Of a stretch of DNA of 64,000 nt, positions 34,784 to 43,917 are shown piece by piece. Under the pieces are notes generated by a model. It saw nothing but the letters and a program-made list of their open reading frames with translations, had not been told where the DNA came from and did not search any database. How positions within the stretch are numbered: the first letter of the stretch is position 1; every line of letters starts with the position of its first letter. The translations under genes were made by a program, and so were the position numbers. Origin of the DNA: Anaerolineae bacterium (GTDB lineage: Bacteria; Chloroflexota; Anaerolineae; Promineifilales; Promineifilaceae); assembly GCA_020848035.1 (NCBI GenBank), contig JADLAX010000035.1, forward strand, positions 34,997-98,996, read 5' to 3'.

Positions 34784-36517
34784 TTAGCCACAATTGCTGC
34801 TGTTGTTGGTTGTAGAAGTTAATACAAGTGGTAGATAGCTCACTTCTACTGTGCCGGTGGCTTCGCTGGTGGTGGGGGGAACAGAGGAGAGACAGAGGTA
34901 TAAAACGGCATCGCCGCTAAAGGGTGCAACCAGGTTGCGCTGTGCGCCGCCACTGACCGTGGCCCCTGTATACAGTTCACCCGTGGCGGGATTCAGCCAT
35001 TCAACATCGAGGGTGCCGGATACGGCCGTTAAATCCACCCGCACCGATCCCCCAGAAGGATCATACACAAGAAACGCTGTGTCGCTGGCCAACGCATAAC
35101 CGCTCGACGCTAAACCCGGCTGTGGTTCCATGCTGGCCAGATCCAGTCGATTGGCATACTCGCGGGCAAAGCCCAGGTTTTGCCGCAGGCTTACCCAGGT
35201 AGGATCAGCAAAATCGAAGCCGTCACCGCCCACACCATAACCAGCGCCGTCGTAGCCGTCCATGAAGATGGGGTTGTGGCCCTGAGTAAAGCTTTTCCAA
35301 ACCCACTGCCTGTCGCCGCAAACGCCGCAAAGGTGGTCTGAATCCAACAAAATCACCTTGCTGCCATCGGCGGTATCGGGATTGTTAATATCGCCATTGG
35401 GGGAAATCCAGTCCGCCGGGCTGGCAAACAGCTCGCTGTTGCTGCCACTGGGCCAGGTCACGGTCATGCCCACGGGGTGCTGTTGGGGCAGTGTGGCCTC
35501 ATAATCCTGGATGAAGTTGATCATGTGGTACTGCCACGCCTGCGACCCGCTATGGCTTTCGTTGCTAATTTCAAATAATACGTTATCGAGGTCGTTGACC
35601 GTATCAATCACCTTCTGCACATAGGCTTCCTGAAAGGCGGTCACGGCTGCATTGCCCAGTTCGTGCACTTCCACACCGCTGTCATCGCCATTGGCGTCGC
35701 CATTAATGCCATTGACGTTGTTGGCGGAGTGATACGGATGTCCCAGCCAGGGGTTATTCTCGGCATAACCTCCTTTTTCGTTGGCGACGCTCCACCCATC
35801 GAACAGGACAATGGCTACATAAATGCCGCGTTCGTCGGCGGCCATTACCCGTTCGCGCAGCCGATCAAAGTAGGCCTGATTTAGCTGCGAAAGATCAAAG
35901 CGCAGCTTGCCGTCGAGGGCGGTGCCTGGGCCAGTTCGGACGTAAGGAAGTGGGTAAAACCAGTAATCATCTTCGGTGGTTTCTAACGTCCAGCGGGTCT
36001 GTTCCCAGCTCCACAGGCGGAAGAAGTTGTGGTTGTTGTCTTCCAGGAAGTCCAGATAGGCAGGGTAATCAAACACCGGGGGTGGATCGGAGCCGCCGTT
36101 GTCTTGCAGGTTAGACCAGGTGTGTGAGCCGGTCAGGTAGACGATGGTTCCTGTGGCGTCCTCAAAGTAGCGGGGATTGCTCTGGCTCACCCGGAGTGGG
36201 CCAGATGCCGCAGTGACGGCAACGGCCGTTTCTGTCGGCGCGGCAATCGGGGCGGCTGGTGGGTCACTGGCTTCGGTGGTGGGGGCAACGGCCGTTGCCC
36301 GCTCTGTTGTTGCCGTGGCTTCAGCCTCCGGCGACACGAGCTGGGTAACCACGTACGTGCCTTCGGTTTCATCAACAACGGCCGTTGCTGCGCCCAAACC
36401 ACCATTTGCCAATGCGCTGCGAATTAGCAGCCAGCCCAAAGTTACGAGGACGAGCAATATAGCCAATCCCGCCAGCAAGGGGCTAAACTTTTGCAGCTGT
36501 TTTAAGATGTGTTTCAT
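34784..36517 (-). CDS. Membrane-anchored glycosidase-like protein (clan GH-A, DUF4038/GH5-like)
   Basis: A 577-residue protein. An N-terminal transmembrane anchor (about 12-34) leads to a Thr/Ala/Pro linker to about 105, then a TIM-barrel domain starting VSQSNPRYFEDATGTIVYLT, a typical opening for DUF4038-type glycosidases. HNFFRLWSWEQTRW and DNVLFEISNESHSGSQ place a probable acid/base at E320. The expected strand-7 nucleophile is less clear (PIFMDGYDG). A closing beta-sandwich (about 470-560) follows. It lies between the flippase and sugar-modification genes, so a role in trimming or releasing the polymer at the cell surface is reasonable inference. Confidence 0.72.
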   Translation of the reverse strand: MKHILKQLQKFSPLLAGLAILLVLVTLGWLLIRSALANGGLGAATAVVDETEGTYVVTQLVSPEAEATATTERATAVAPTTEASDPPAAPIAAPTETAVAVTAASGPLRVSQSNPRYFEDATGTIVYLTGSHTWSNLQDNGGSDPPPVFDYPAYLDFLEDNNHNFFRLWSWEQTRWTLETTEDDYWFYPLPYVRTGPGTALDGKLRFDLSQLNQAYFDRLRERVMAADERGIYVAIVLFDGWSVANEKGGYAENNPWLGHPYHSANNVNGINGDANGDDSGVEVHELGNAAVTAFQEAYVQKVIDTVNDLDNVLFEISNESHSGSQAWQYHMINFIQDYEATLPQQHPVGMTVTWPSGSNSELFASPADWISPNGDINNPDTADGSKVILLDSDHLCGVCGDRQWVWKSFTQGHNPIFMDGYDGAGYGVGGDGFDFADPTWVSLRQNLGFAREYANRLDLASMEPQPGLASSGYALASDTAFLVYDPSGGSVRVDLTAVSGTLDVEWLNPATGELYTGATVSGGAQRNLVAPFSGDAVLYLCLSSVPPTTSEATGTVEVSYLPLVLTSTTNNSSNCG

Positions 36518-36535
36518 AAACGATCAATCACCAAG

Positions 36536-37189
36536 CTACAGGATGATTTTACGGCCGTAAAACGCCTCAGCATATTGTTCTGGCGCGCGCGACTCAATGC
36601 CGCGCAGCCGTAAAATGGCCAAAAACGTTTCATCAGTAAACCAATGTTTGTTGGCCTGGGTTCCAAAATGTTTTACCAGCAGCTGCACCTTTTGCTGGCA
36701 GGTTTCCCGGTCTAAATGCACGTAAAAATTGGGCGTTCCCAGATCCCCATCGTACTTGGGTATTTCATACTCCAAAATAAAGTGGTCGCGAAACGTGTTC
36801 CAGGTCAGGTCAGAGATAACACGATGATCTTGGTGCCGATCGTCCCGATAGTGGGTAAAAACAATGTCCGGTTCCAGAGGTTTTAACGTTTCAAAGAACG
36901 CTTTAATGTCTGCCCCGGTATAGGGGAAAAATCCGTCTCGAAAATCCTTAACCAAGATTTGCTTCTCTTTAATCCCGGCTAAAAACGACTCGGCGCTTGC
37001 CTGTGCCTCGTCAACGCGGGTACCCTGGCCGCTAAAAACAACCCAGGTAACACGGGCATTTGGGTAGGTTTTTAAGAGTCTCAGGATTGTGCCGCCACAA
37101 CCAATTTCAATGTCATCGCTGTGGGCACCCAGACACAGAATTTGCGGGCTGTAGCCAGGGTCTTCACTAAAGCTCAATCGTTTTATCAT
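36536..37189 (-). CDS. PIG-L family N-deacetylase
   Basis: A 217-residue protein. The LCLGAHSDDIEIGCGGTILR motif is the zinc- and catalytic-site AHPDDE region of the PIG-L/LmbE family, with Ser for Pro. FTHYRDDRHQDHRVISDLTW contains the second HxDH-type zinc site. Family members deacetylate GlcNAc-type groups on sugars, glycolipids or nucleotide sugars. It lies 19 bases after the nucleotidyltransferase gene and in a run of sugar-modifying genes, so it probably acts on a precursor of the exopolysaccharide. The exact substrate is unknown. Confidence 0.87.
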   Translation of the reverse strand: MIKRLSFSEDPGYSPQILCLGAHSDDIEIGCGGTILRLLKTYPNARVTWVVFSGQGTRVDEAQASAESFLAGIKEKQILVKDFRDGFFPYTGADIKAFFETLKPLEPDIVFTHYRDDRHQDHRVISDLTWNTFRDHFILEYEIPKYDGDLGTPNFYVHLDRETCQQKVQLLVKHFGTQANKHWFTDETFLAILRLRGIESRAPEQYAEAFYGRKIIL

Positions 37190-37208
37190 GATAAACTCGC
37201 GACAATGC

Positions 37209-38060
37209 TTAAGGCTGAAAACGGAACAAACCGTTCCCGTTTGGCCGGTAAGTTACACTTTCGACTTGCCTTGATGCGGCTCTGTCCCTGTTCCAAACAG
37301 CCCACGGCGTACTGCCGCTGGCATACATCTCATCAAACAGCTTCTTTTCCTTAAACGTGTCCATACAGGCCCAGAAGCTTGGATTGCGATAACCAATCAG
37401 CTGGTTTTCGGCGATGAGGCGCTGGAACGGCTGCTGCACCAGCTCTTCGCCCGGCTGCATGTAGTTAAAAATCTCCTGACGAAAGGCAAAAAAGCCCCCA
37501 TTGATCCACAAATCGGCATCCATCACCGGGCGAATCCCAGTGACGGTGCTGCCCTCGCCCAGGCTCACCACATGGAAAGATTGCGACGGCTGCACACAAA
37601 GGAAGCTGGCAATCTTGTTTTGGGCATAGAAATGATCCATGTAAGCGTCAAAATCGAGATCCGTGAGACCGTCACTGTAGTTGGCCAGGAAAACCTCTTC
37701 GCCTTCCAGATACGGTTTAACGGCCATCAGGCGCTGGCCAATGTTGGAATTGAGCCCCGTTTCCACAAACGTGATGGACCAATCCTCGATGTCGTGGCTG
37801 TATAGGCGGATGTCCCGCCCGCCCTGCGACATGACAAAATCATTGGAGAGGCATTCGTTGTAGTTCAGGAAGTAGTTCTTAATGGCATCTCCGCGGTAAC
37901 CCAGGCAAAGGATAAAATCCTTATGGCCGTAATGGGCATAATAGCGCATGAGGTGCCACAAAATAGGCCGGTAGCCGATGTCCACCATTGGTTTGGGAAT
38001 GGTTTCAGAATATTCTTTTAAGCGTGTGCCCAAGCCACCACAAAACAGAACGACTTTCAT
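37209..38060 (-). CDS. Sugar-1-phosphate nucleotidyltransferase (RfbF-like)
   Basis: A 283-residue enzyme. MKVVLFCGGLGTRLKEYSET is the nucleotide-binding signature, followed by IPKPMVDIGYRPILWHLMRY and LCLGYRGDAIKNYFLNYNE, which resemble glucose-1-phosphate cytidylyltransferases (RfbF). NYSDGLTDLDF holds the metal-binding Asp. The family makes CDP-glucose, but related enzymes in modification loci use other sugars and nucleotides, so specificity is open. AAGGAG lies 6-7 bases before the ATG. No CDP-glucose dehydratase gene is in the window. Confidence 0.83.
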   Translation of the reverse strand: MKVVLFCGGLGTRLKEYSETIPKPMVDIGYRPILWHLMRYYAHYGHKDFILCLGYRGDAIKNYFLNYNECLSNDFVMSQGGRDIRLYSHDIEDWSITFVETGLNSNIGQRLMAVKPYLEGEEVFLANYSDGLTDLDFDAYMDHFYAQNKIASFLCVQPSQSFHVVSLGEGSTVTGIRPVMDADLWINGGFFAFRQEIFNYMQPGEELVQQPFQRLIAENQLIGYRNPSFWACMDTFKEKKLFDEMYASGSTPWAVWNRDRAASRQVESVTYRPNGNGLFRFQP

Positions 38061-38077
38061 TGTTGCTCCTTTTTTGC

Positions 38078-39418
38078 TCAGTTGAACTGGCGAAATACGG
38101 GCTGTACGGAACGGCCGACTAAATAATTCTCAACACCTTCGTCTAGCGCCCGCCGGTAGACGGCCAGCGCTTCACCAATCGCCTCAACGGTGCGGTCGAT
38201 GTCTTCGTTGCTGTGGGAGTAGCTCACCACCAGCGATGGCATGATCAGCCCCCGTTTAATCGTTTCTTGCATAAACAGGGTGCGGAACGGCTGCGAGCGT
38301 TCCCCGTTTTGGTCGAGCGTGTAGTAGATTTGGTTACACGGCCGTCCCATCACCCCAAAATAATCACCCACGTGGTGCCGGGCAATCATCTGGTTAATCC
38401 CCTCACGCAGGCGGTCGCCCTGGCGGTGCAAATGCCCAATTACGTCTTCACGTTGGTAAATATTCATCGTTTCAATGGCTGCCGCCAGAACGTTAGTCTC
38501 GGCACCGTAGGTGGTGGAGAGCAAGAAAACGCGTTCGCGGTTGTGCTGTAGGCCACCCAGTTCCATAAACTCTTGTTTGCCCACCAGCGCGGCGATGGCA
38601 AACCCATTGCCCAACGCCTTGCCGAAGGTCGACATGTCTGGTTCGATGTTGTACACGCTTTGCGCGCCACCCACCGCCCAGCGAAAACCGGTGATGATCT
38701 CATCCAGAATGAACAAAGCGCCGTTTTCGTGGCAAACCTGCTTCACTTCGTGCAGGAAGTTATCCTTGGGGCCGTGCACCGTTTCAGCTTCCATCATGAC
38801 GCAGGCAATCTGGTCTGGGTACCGGGCAAAGAGCGCCCGTACGCTGCTGATGTCGTTGTAGCTGAACTTAACCGTCATCTCTTGAATTGCCTGGGGAATA
38901 CCGGCCGACATGATTGTGCTGCCAATAAACCAGTCATCAACAGAAAAGAACGGGTGATCGGCACAGATGGCGATCAGGCTGCGCCCGGTGTGAGCCCGGG
39001 CCAGCTTCACGGCCGCTGTGGTCACATCGGATCCATTTTTGGCAAACTTCACCATTTCCCCGCCCGTGATAAGGCTCAACAGCTTTTCGGCCGCTTCCAA
39101 CTCAATGACGCCGGGGCGGGTAAAGTTGACCCCCAACTGCATCTGGCGGTAGGCGGCTTCTACAACTGGCTCGTAGGCATGCCCCAGCGTGACGGAGCGC
39201 AGCCCCATGCCATATTCGATGTACTCGTTGCCATCGACATCCCACACATGTGAGCCTTTGCCGCGCACAATGAAGCCAGGGGCTTGTTCCGGGTATTGGT
39301 CGTCGCCCTTGGCATAGGTGTGAGCACCGCCCGGGATGAGCGCATGGCTCTTTGCTTGCAGCGCTTTGGAACGGCCGAAATTAGTAATCAAGGTTTTTGG
39401 TTCTGCTGCGTCAATCAT
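38078..39418 (-). CDS. Class III aminotransferase (glutamate-1-semialdehyde aminomutase-like)
   Basis: A 446-residue PLP enzyme. ALIPGGAHTYAKGDDQYPEQ near the start and FAKNGSDVTTAAVKLARAHT match GSAM-like proteins. FILDEIITGFRWAVGGAQ contains the cofactor Asp, and STFGKALGNGFAIAALVG contains the PLP Lys. Paralogues of HemL in surface-glycan loci are thought to aminate sugars or other precursors rather than make tetrapyrrole. The location between the nucleotidyltransferase and the DUF4910 gene supports that here. A strong AAAGGAG site precedes the ATG. Confidence 0.85.
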   Translation of the reverse strand: MIDAAEPKTLITNFGRSKALQAKSHALIPGGAHTYAKGDDQYPEQAPGFIVRGKGSHVWDVDGNEYIEYGMGLRSVTLGHAYEPVVEAAYRQMQLGVNFTRPGVIELEAAEKLLSLITGGEMVKFAKNGSDVTTAAVKLARAHTGRSLIAICADHPFFSVDDWFIGSTIMSAGIPQAIQEMTVKFSYNDISSVRALFARYPDQIACVMMEAETVHGPKDNFLHEVKQVCHENGALFILDEIITGFRWAVGGAQSVYNIEPDMSTFGKALGNGFAIAALVGKQEFMELGGLQHNRERVFLLSTTYGAETNVLAAAIETMNIYQREDVIGHLHRQGDRLREGINQMIARHHVGDYFGVMGRPCNQIYYTLDQNGERSQPFRTLFMQETIKRGLIMPSLVVSYSHSNEDIDRTVEAIGEALAVYRRALDEGVENYLVGRSVQPVFRQFN

Positions 39419-39495
39419 GACAACACTCCTTTAGATCGGGCGAGACTGCTTGCGGCAATCGGGTCTTCTCTGTTTCTAGGGGGATTCTTTGTGGT

Positions 39496-40806
39496 TTATC
39501 CCAATTTTTCTTCGACTAACAGGTCCGTCGCCAACAGGGCATCGGCGGCCCGGCGAATCAGGTCAAATTCAATGCTGGCGCGTTCGGCCATGTCTAAAAG
39601 GGTATGACGGCCGTCGGCCAGGTTGAGCACCCACAGCATGGCCATCACGCTGTCGTGGGTGCTTTTGCCACCGCCGAGTGAGCCATACAAGCCGCGTTTG
39701 CCTAACTGTGGCTCACATTTGGGTTTTTGGTTGATCACCATGCGGTTGTGCTCCAGCACATCGATAACCGCCAGGTAAGTGGCCAGCGAGTCGGCCAGGA
39801 ACTCCGGTTTAACCAGGTCAAAGTTGTCGGCGGAGGTGTGGTATTGGGGGAAACGGCCGTAAGGCGTTCTTGTCAGGCTGCCAACCGCCAGGTTAAATCC
39901 TGGCGAACAATACTGTCGTTCGTCATAACCGTAGGGCGAAAAATCAATCATTGCGTGAGGCTGGCCTTTATGGGCCAGCACATGCGCCACCGCCCGGTCA
40001 ATCACCGCGCCACCCTGGCGGCTGCGCTTGTAGGTCATCTGGCCTGGGTCACCCACACAGGCCACCACCAGGCCATGTTGAATGCGGGCTGCCTGCGCCT
40101 CATGCTGCGCCAACCAGGTAATGGCCCCAATAGTGCCCGGCAAAAAGAGAAAGCGATAGGTGTAACGTCGCGGCTGCCCACCCAGATGCCGCGCCAGGAA
40201 GGTGGCCAACGCCATGCCCGCCAGGTTGTCGTTACACAAAGAGGGGTGGCAGCAGTGAGTCGAAATGAGCACCTCTTCCGCCAACTCGCCGGGCAGCACC
40301 AGCTCGCCATACGTCAGGTGCCCGTCGGCCAGCGTGCTGTCTATGTAAACCTCATACTCACCTTCTTCCAGGGCTTCCAACTCATTGTGGCTCAGGCAAA
40401 AGCCCCATGTCTCAGCATAGTAAGACGTGCGGTACGGAATCCACTCGGGATATTCCGGCAGACTGTGCAAATGCTTCTTCAGCTCCGCCAGCGGCATCTT
40501 TTGCTGAATTGGGATGCTGTAATTGACCAGGTGCAGATTGTGCTTCTGAAAGTCAATCACTTTTTTGCCCTGCGCGTTTTTTACATAGGCATCACGCACG
40601 TTCCACTCTTTTGGTACGGTCCAATCAAACACCTGTGTTCCGCTGGGAACCTCGTGCAGGGTCAGCGGCACCAACTCCTGCAAAATTTGCAGCGATTGGC
40701 GCAGCCCATTCCCCGTAATGCTGCGGCAAATCGGATACAGCCTTTGCATCAAGGCGATCAGTTCGGTACCGTCGACCGAATGAAATGTTGGCGAAAATGT
40801 AGGCAT
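39496..40806 (-). CDS. DUF4910 aminopeptidase-like protein of glycan loci
   Basis: A 436-residue protein. LYPICRSITGNGLRQSL near the N-terminus and the middle ISTHCCHPSLCNDNLAGMAL, with zinc-type His and Asp residues of an M28-like fold, are the signature of DUF4910. GYDERQYCSPGFNLAVGSL and YHTSADNFDLV complete the metal-site pattern. The C-terminal 100 residues form a small winged-helix-like part. DUF4910 genes are recurrent in polysaccharide clusters but their reaction is not established to my knowledge. The first ATG (40806) was used; a TTG 9 bases earlier is possible. Confidence 0.8.
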   Translation of the reverse strand: MPTFSPTFHSVDGTELIALMQRLYPICRSITGNGLRQSLQILQELVPLTLHEVPSGTQVFDWTVPKEWNVRDAYVKNAQGKKVIDFQKHNLHLVNYSIPIQQKMPLAELKKHLHSLPEYPEWIPYRTSYYAETWGFCLSHNELEALEEGEYEVYIDSTLADGHLTYGELVLPGELAEEVLISTHCCHPSLCNDNLAGMALATFLARHLGGQPRRYTYRFLFLPGTIGAITWLAQHEAQAARIQHGLVVACVGDPGQMTYKRSRQGGAVIDRAVAHVLAHKGQPHAMIDFSPYGYDERQYCSPGFNLAVGSLTRTPYGRFPQYHTSADNFDLVKPEFLADSLATYLAVIDVLEHNRMVINQKPKCEPQLGKRGLYGSLGGGKSTHDSVMAMLWVLNLADGRHTLLDMAERASIEFDLIRRAADALLATDLLVEEKLG

Positions 40807-40902
40807 TTTGATCAAAAGCGGAGTTGTCGGGATTGAAACTGATTGGTTTATGGCGATGACCGTATTGTTTTCTTCCGGTCCATAAACGAACTACAGGAAC
40901 GA

Positions 40903-41868
40903 TCAGTTCTCAATCTTACTCACAAATCTACTTTCCTCTTGAATGGGGTGCGGGTCTAAGTTGAAGACAACCTTCTCCCGGTCCACCGGTGTGGCCAGGG
41001 CACGAAAAAAGCCGATAAAAAAATAGTAAATCTGTTTAAGCCCGTTGGGTTTTTTTAGGCGTACCAGGTTCCACAAAGGTGGTAGCAGGCCAACATAAAA
41101 AGCTTCGTAAAGGATGAGGCCTAAAATTCGCCAATACCCACACTTGAGAGGCTTGGCATAGGTTGCGCCAATGCCAAGCCAGTTGCGTTTGGTTAAGTTT
41201 TTGCCCTCTGCCCACGTGCGGAACCCATAATGTGTAACCGAAACCTCGTGCGTTTCGTAAGCCCACCAGCCTTTAAGAATAGCGCGTGTTACCAGATCGA
41301 TGTCGTCACCATCGGGGAAATGGGCTCCAGGTCCTAAATTGTTGTCGTATCCGCCAATGCGGGTGATAGGGTCTTTTCTTATGGCCAGGCTGGCACCAAT
41401 TCCTCTTGCCGAACGCTTCTCCCAAATGGTTTTAACGAGCTTGTTATCTTTGCGAATATAGGAGGGAATAAACCCTTTTGCTGCATCGTGTTCGCCTGGT
41501 ATAACGTTAGTAAGAACAACCGCAACCTTTGGATATTCCTGAAAGATCTCGGCAAAAGTGCTTAGCCAGTTAGTCGGAACAACACAATCATCATCCGTTA
41601 CCGCCACCAGGCTGCCTTGCGCTTGGGCAATTCCCGCATTTCTGGCCCGACCTGCTCCTGGGATATCCATGTGAATATATTTGAATCGCGGGTTTGGAAA
41701 ATATTTGTTTAAGGCTTCTTGCGTAACCGTATTACTGCTTTGATCCACCACAATAACTTCAAAATCGGGGTACCCGTTTTGAAATATTGAGTCGATCGTG
41801 TCAATAATACTCGCTCCACGATTGTAGGTGGGGATTACAACAGAAACCATGGGTAAACCGTCTCTCAT
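40903..41868 (-). CDS. GT2 family glycosyltransferase
   Basis: A 321-residue GT-A enzyme. VSVVIPTYNRGASIIDTID, VIVVDQSSNTVTQEAL and the DDD metal site in LVAVTDDDCVVPTNWL are standard GT2 motifs. GIGASLAIRKDPITRIGGYD and FPDGDDIDLVTRAIL follow as the acceptor and base region. The C-terminus has a hydrophobic patch that may touch the membrane. It follows the polysaccharide pyruvyltransferase-like gene after about 140 bases. Sugar unknown. Confidence 0.86.
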   Translation of the reverse strand: MRDGLPMVSVVIPTYNRGASIIDTIDSIFQNGYPDFEVIVVDQSSNTVTQEALNKYFPNPRFKYIHMDIPGAGRARNAGIAQAQGSLVAVTDDDCVVPTNWLSTFAEIFQEYPKVAVVLTNVIPGEHDAAKGFIPSYIRKDNKLVKTIWEKRSARGIGASLAIRKDPITRIGGYDNNLGPGAHFPDGDDIDLVTRAILKGWWAYETHEVSVTHYGFRTWAEGKNLTKRNWLGIGATYAKPLKCGYWRILGLILYEAFYVGLLPPLWNLVRLKKPNGLKQIYYFFIGFFRALATPVDREKVVFNLDPHPIQEESRFVSKIEN

Positions 41869-42007
41869 AACTCGTCGTTCCTACGCTGTGATAGATTGCG
41901 TTAATTGTCCATGGGTAGAGTGTATAACCATTAGCGAGAGATATCTTACTGCTCGTCAACATTGTCTCCTGGGTACTTAATTTTGGGAGACAACGTTGAT
42001 AATCGAC

Positions 42008-43348
42008 TTAAGAAGCATGTTGGTCTTGGCGATTTGCAAAAATAGTTGTGTACTGCTCATCCAGAGCTGCCTGGTATGTCTGTATTCGTTGCGTGATCTG
42101 AGCATTGGCTTCCATACGATTGGCTTCCAAAGCTTTAAATCGCTCCTTCAACGCTTCCACCTGGAAGTCTGCAATAGATAGGCAATAGCTACTCTGGCCA
42201 GTGTCAGCCATTAGCTCATTGATTTTTTTATGATAGGAAAGAGCCAGCACCGGTTTGTACAAGCGCAGTGAGAGCAGGACCCCGTGGAAGCGAGAGGCAA
42301 TAACGATGTCTGTTTTGACCAGCTGTGATAACAGTTGCTCAACCGTATCGATTGGCTCATCAATGATTTGTCCGGCTGTTGGCTTAACACCACGTTCGTC
42401 TAGCAGCTGACGCAAATCATCCACTGTCCACCTGTCATGAACCGCTTCGCCCGTGAAAAACACGATCTTGTATCCCTCGTCGATGAGCCAGGTTGTGAAG
42501 TCTGCCAGCTTGCTTAAGTAGTTGCTATAAATTGCAGAATCGCTCTCGGGCCAAACTCGGGGATCAAAGTAGGTCATGGGGCCAAGGCCAATGATTGGCT
42601 TATCGCTGTGCGGTTTGCTGGTTGGCACGTTCACTTTTATGCTGTGGGCCAGGTCAGGGTAGACCGGATCGTTTCGATCAAAACCCAATACATTTTTGAC
42701 AAACCTTTTTGAATCAGCATCGCGGTAAGAGCGGTAGGTAGCCAGGGACAATGCCCATTTGTCGAACAGGCGGCTTAACGGGGCGTTGAGCGGGCCTGCC
42801 CCCACACTGACGATGTAAAACGGGACTTTGTGCCGACGAGCCAGCAGTGACCAGACAAAAAGGGTATACGGATGATGAAATGGGCCGCCCCAATAATCAT
42901 CCAGCTGACCACCGCCGGAAACGATAAACATGTCGAACCCTTTGAGGATGCGCGAGGCGCGTGCCAGTCCGACAAACTCGGCTGGCATGGCAAAGAAAAT
43001 ACGGCCGAATTTCCGCACAATTGCGCTGTTGTGGGTGCGAAAGCGAACCATAAGCCGTTCCAGGAAGGTGGCATCGGCCGCCTCACCCGGAATCCGCCAG
43101 CCATCTTTTGCCATACGGCCGATTGGATAGCTGGGGATGCCATGCCGTTCTTCTGTGTCTTCTGGGTTTAAGGAGAAACCATAGATCTGCGCATTGGGGA
43201 CGTGCTCCCGCACATGCTGCAACATCGCTTCCTGGATGGCGGCATCACCCAGGTTCCCAAAACCAAAGGGGCCCATGATGCCGATCTTTTTGCTGCTATT
43301 CATGCTACTCATGCGTTCGCTGCCTTTTACGTGTTTTACGGCACTCAT
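42008..43348 (-). CDS. Polysaccharide pyruvyltransferase family protein
   Basis: A 446-residue protein. GIMGPFGFGNLGDAAIQEAM near the start and FDMFIVSGGGQLDDYWGGPF, then SRFHGVLLSLRLYKPVLALSY near the end, are the three signature blocks of the CsaB/WcaK-like pyruvyltransferase family. Members transfer pyruvate ketals from phosphoenolpyruvate to sugars. ATG 43348 overlaps the RfbC stop (ATGA); an ATG at 43312, 36 bases later and preceded by AAAGGCAG, is an alternative. The C-terminal 40 residues are a predicted helix. It probably adds an acidic decoration to the polymer. Confidence 0.82.
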   Translation of the reverse strand: MSAVKHVKGSERMSSMNSSKKIGIMGPFGFGNLGDAAIQEAMLQHVREHVPNAQIYGFSLNPEDTEERHGIPSYPIGRMAKDGWRIPGEAADATFLERLMVRFRTHNSAIVRKFGRIFFAMPAEFVGLARASRILKGFDMFIVSGGGQLDDYWGGPFHHPYTLFVWSLLARRHKVPFYIVSVGAGPLNAPLSRLFDKWALSLATYRSYRDADSKRFVKNVLGFDRNDPVYPDLAHSIKVNVPTSKPHSDKPIIGLGPMTYFDPRVWPESDSAIYSNYLSKLADFTTWLIDEGYKIVFFTGEAVHDRWTVDDLRQLLDERGVKPTAGQIIDEPIDTVEQLLSQLVKTDIVIASRFHGVLLSLRLYKPVLALSYHKKINELMADTGQSSYCLSIADFQVEALKERFKALEANRMEANAQITQRIQTYQAALDEQYTTIFANRQDQHAS

Positions 43349-43917
43349 GGTTGAGGTACGGCCGTTGCCAACGTCAGCGGGAAATTCACCGAAGCGTAAT
43401 CGGGGTATACCTGATCTTTGTCTGACATCACATTTACCGGGCCAGGCCATTGAATATTGAATTGATCATCATTCCAGCGAACGCCACGGGCAAACTCTGG
43501 TGCGTAGAACTCAGAAATCATGTACAGAACTTCGCTGTCATCGGCCAAAGACAGAAAGCCGTGGGCAAACCCCTTGGGCACATAAAGCGCCCGGCGGTTC
43601 TGCGCCGTCAATTCCACCCCAATCCACTGCATGTAGGAGGGGGAATCGAGGCGTAGATCGATGATCACGTCGTAAATGGCACCCTGAATACAGCGCACCA
43701 ATTTTGCCTCGGCAAAAGGCGGCAGCTGCAAGTGCATGCCGCGCAGAGTGCCCTTGTGGCGGTTATAAGAGATGCTGCACTGCGCCAAATTGGGGTCGAG
43801 TCCCTGCGCGGCAAATTCTTCCGGGCACCAGGTCCGCGCGAAAAAACCGCGTTCATCATTATGGGCCTGCAAATCGACGATGAAAGCATCTTGAAGAGCA
43901 GTGGGTATGAAGATCAA
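43345..43917 (-). CDS. rfbC: dTDP-4-dehydrorhamnose 3,5-epimerase-like (RfbC family)
   Basis: A 190-residue cupin. LQDAFIVDLQAHNDERGFFA, the catalytic-type His in HKGTLRGMHLQLPP, LYVPKGFAHGFLSL and SEVLYMISEFYAPEFARGVR match RfbC. TTG at 43917 was chosen: it overlaps the upstream methyltransferase stop (TTGA), follows an AGGT stretch, and starts the protein where the family begins. An ATG at 43965 would overlap the neighbour by about 50 bases. RfbA, RfbB and RfbD are absent from the window, so the enzyme may use dTDP-4-keto sugar supplied by genes elsewhere, or act in a branched or C-methyl sugar pathway with the adjacent methyltransferase. Confidence 0.87.
   Translation of the reverse strand: MIFIPTALQDAFIVDLQAHNDERGFFARTWCPEEFAAQGLDPNLAQCSISYNRHKGTLRGMHLQLPPFAEAKLVRCIQGAIYDVIIDLRLDSPSYMQWIGVELTAQNRRALYVPKGFAHGFLSLADDSEVLYMISEFYAPEFARGVRWNDDQFNIQWPGPVNVMSDKDQVYPDYASVNFPLTLATAVPQP

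Noticed and set aside
39727..40836. A 369-codon plus-strand frame opposite the DUF4910 gene
   Set aside because: Antisense shadow; the minus-strand protein has conserved family blocks.
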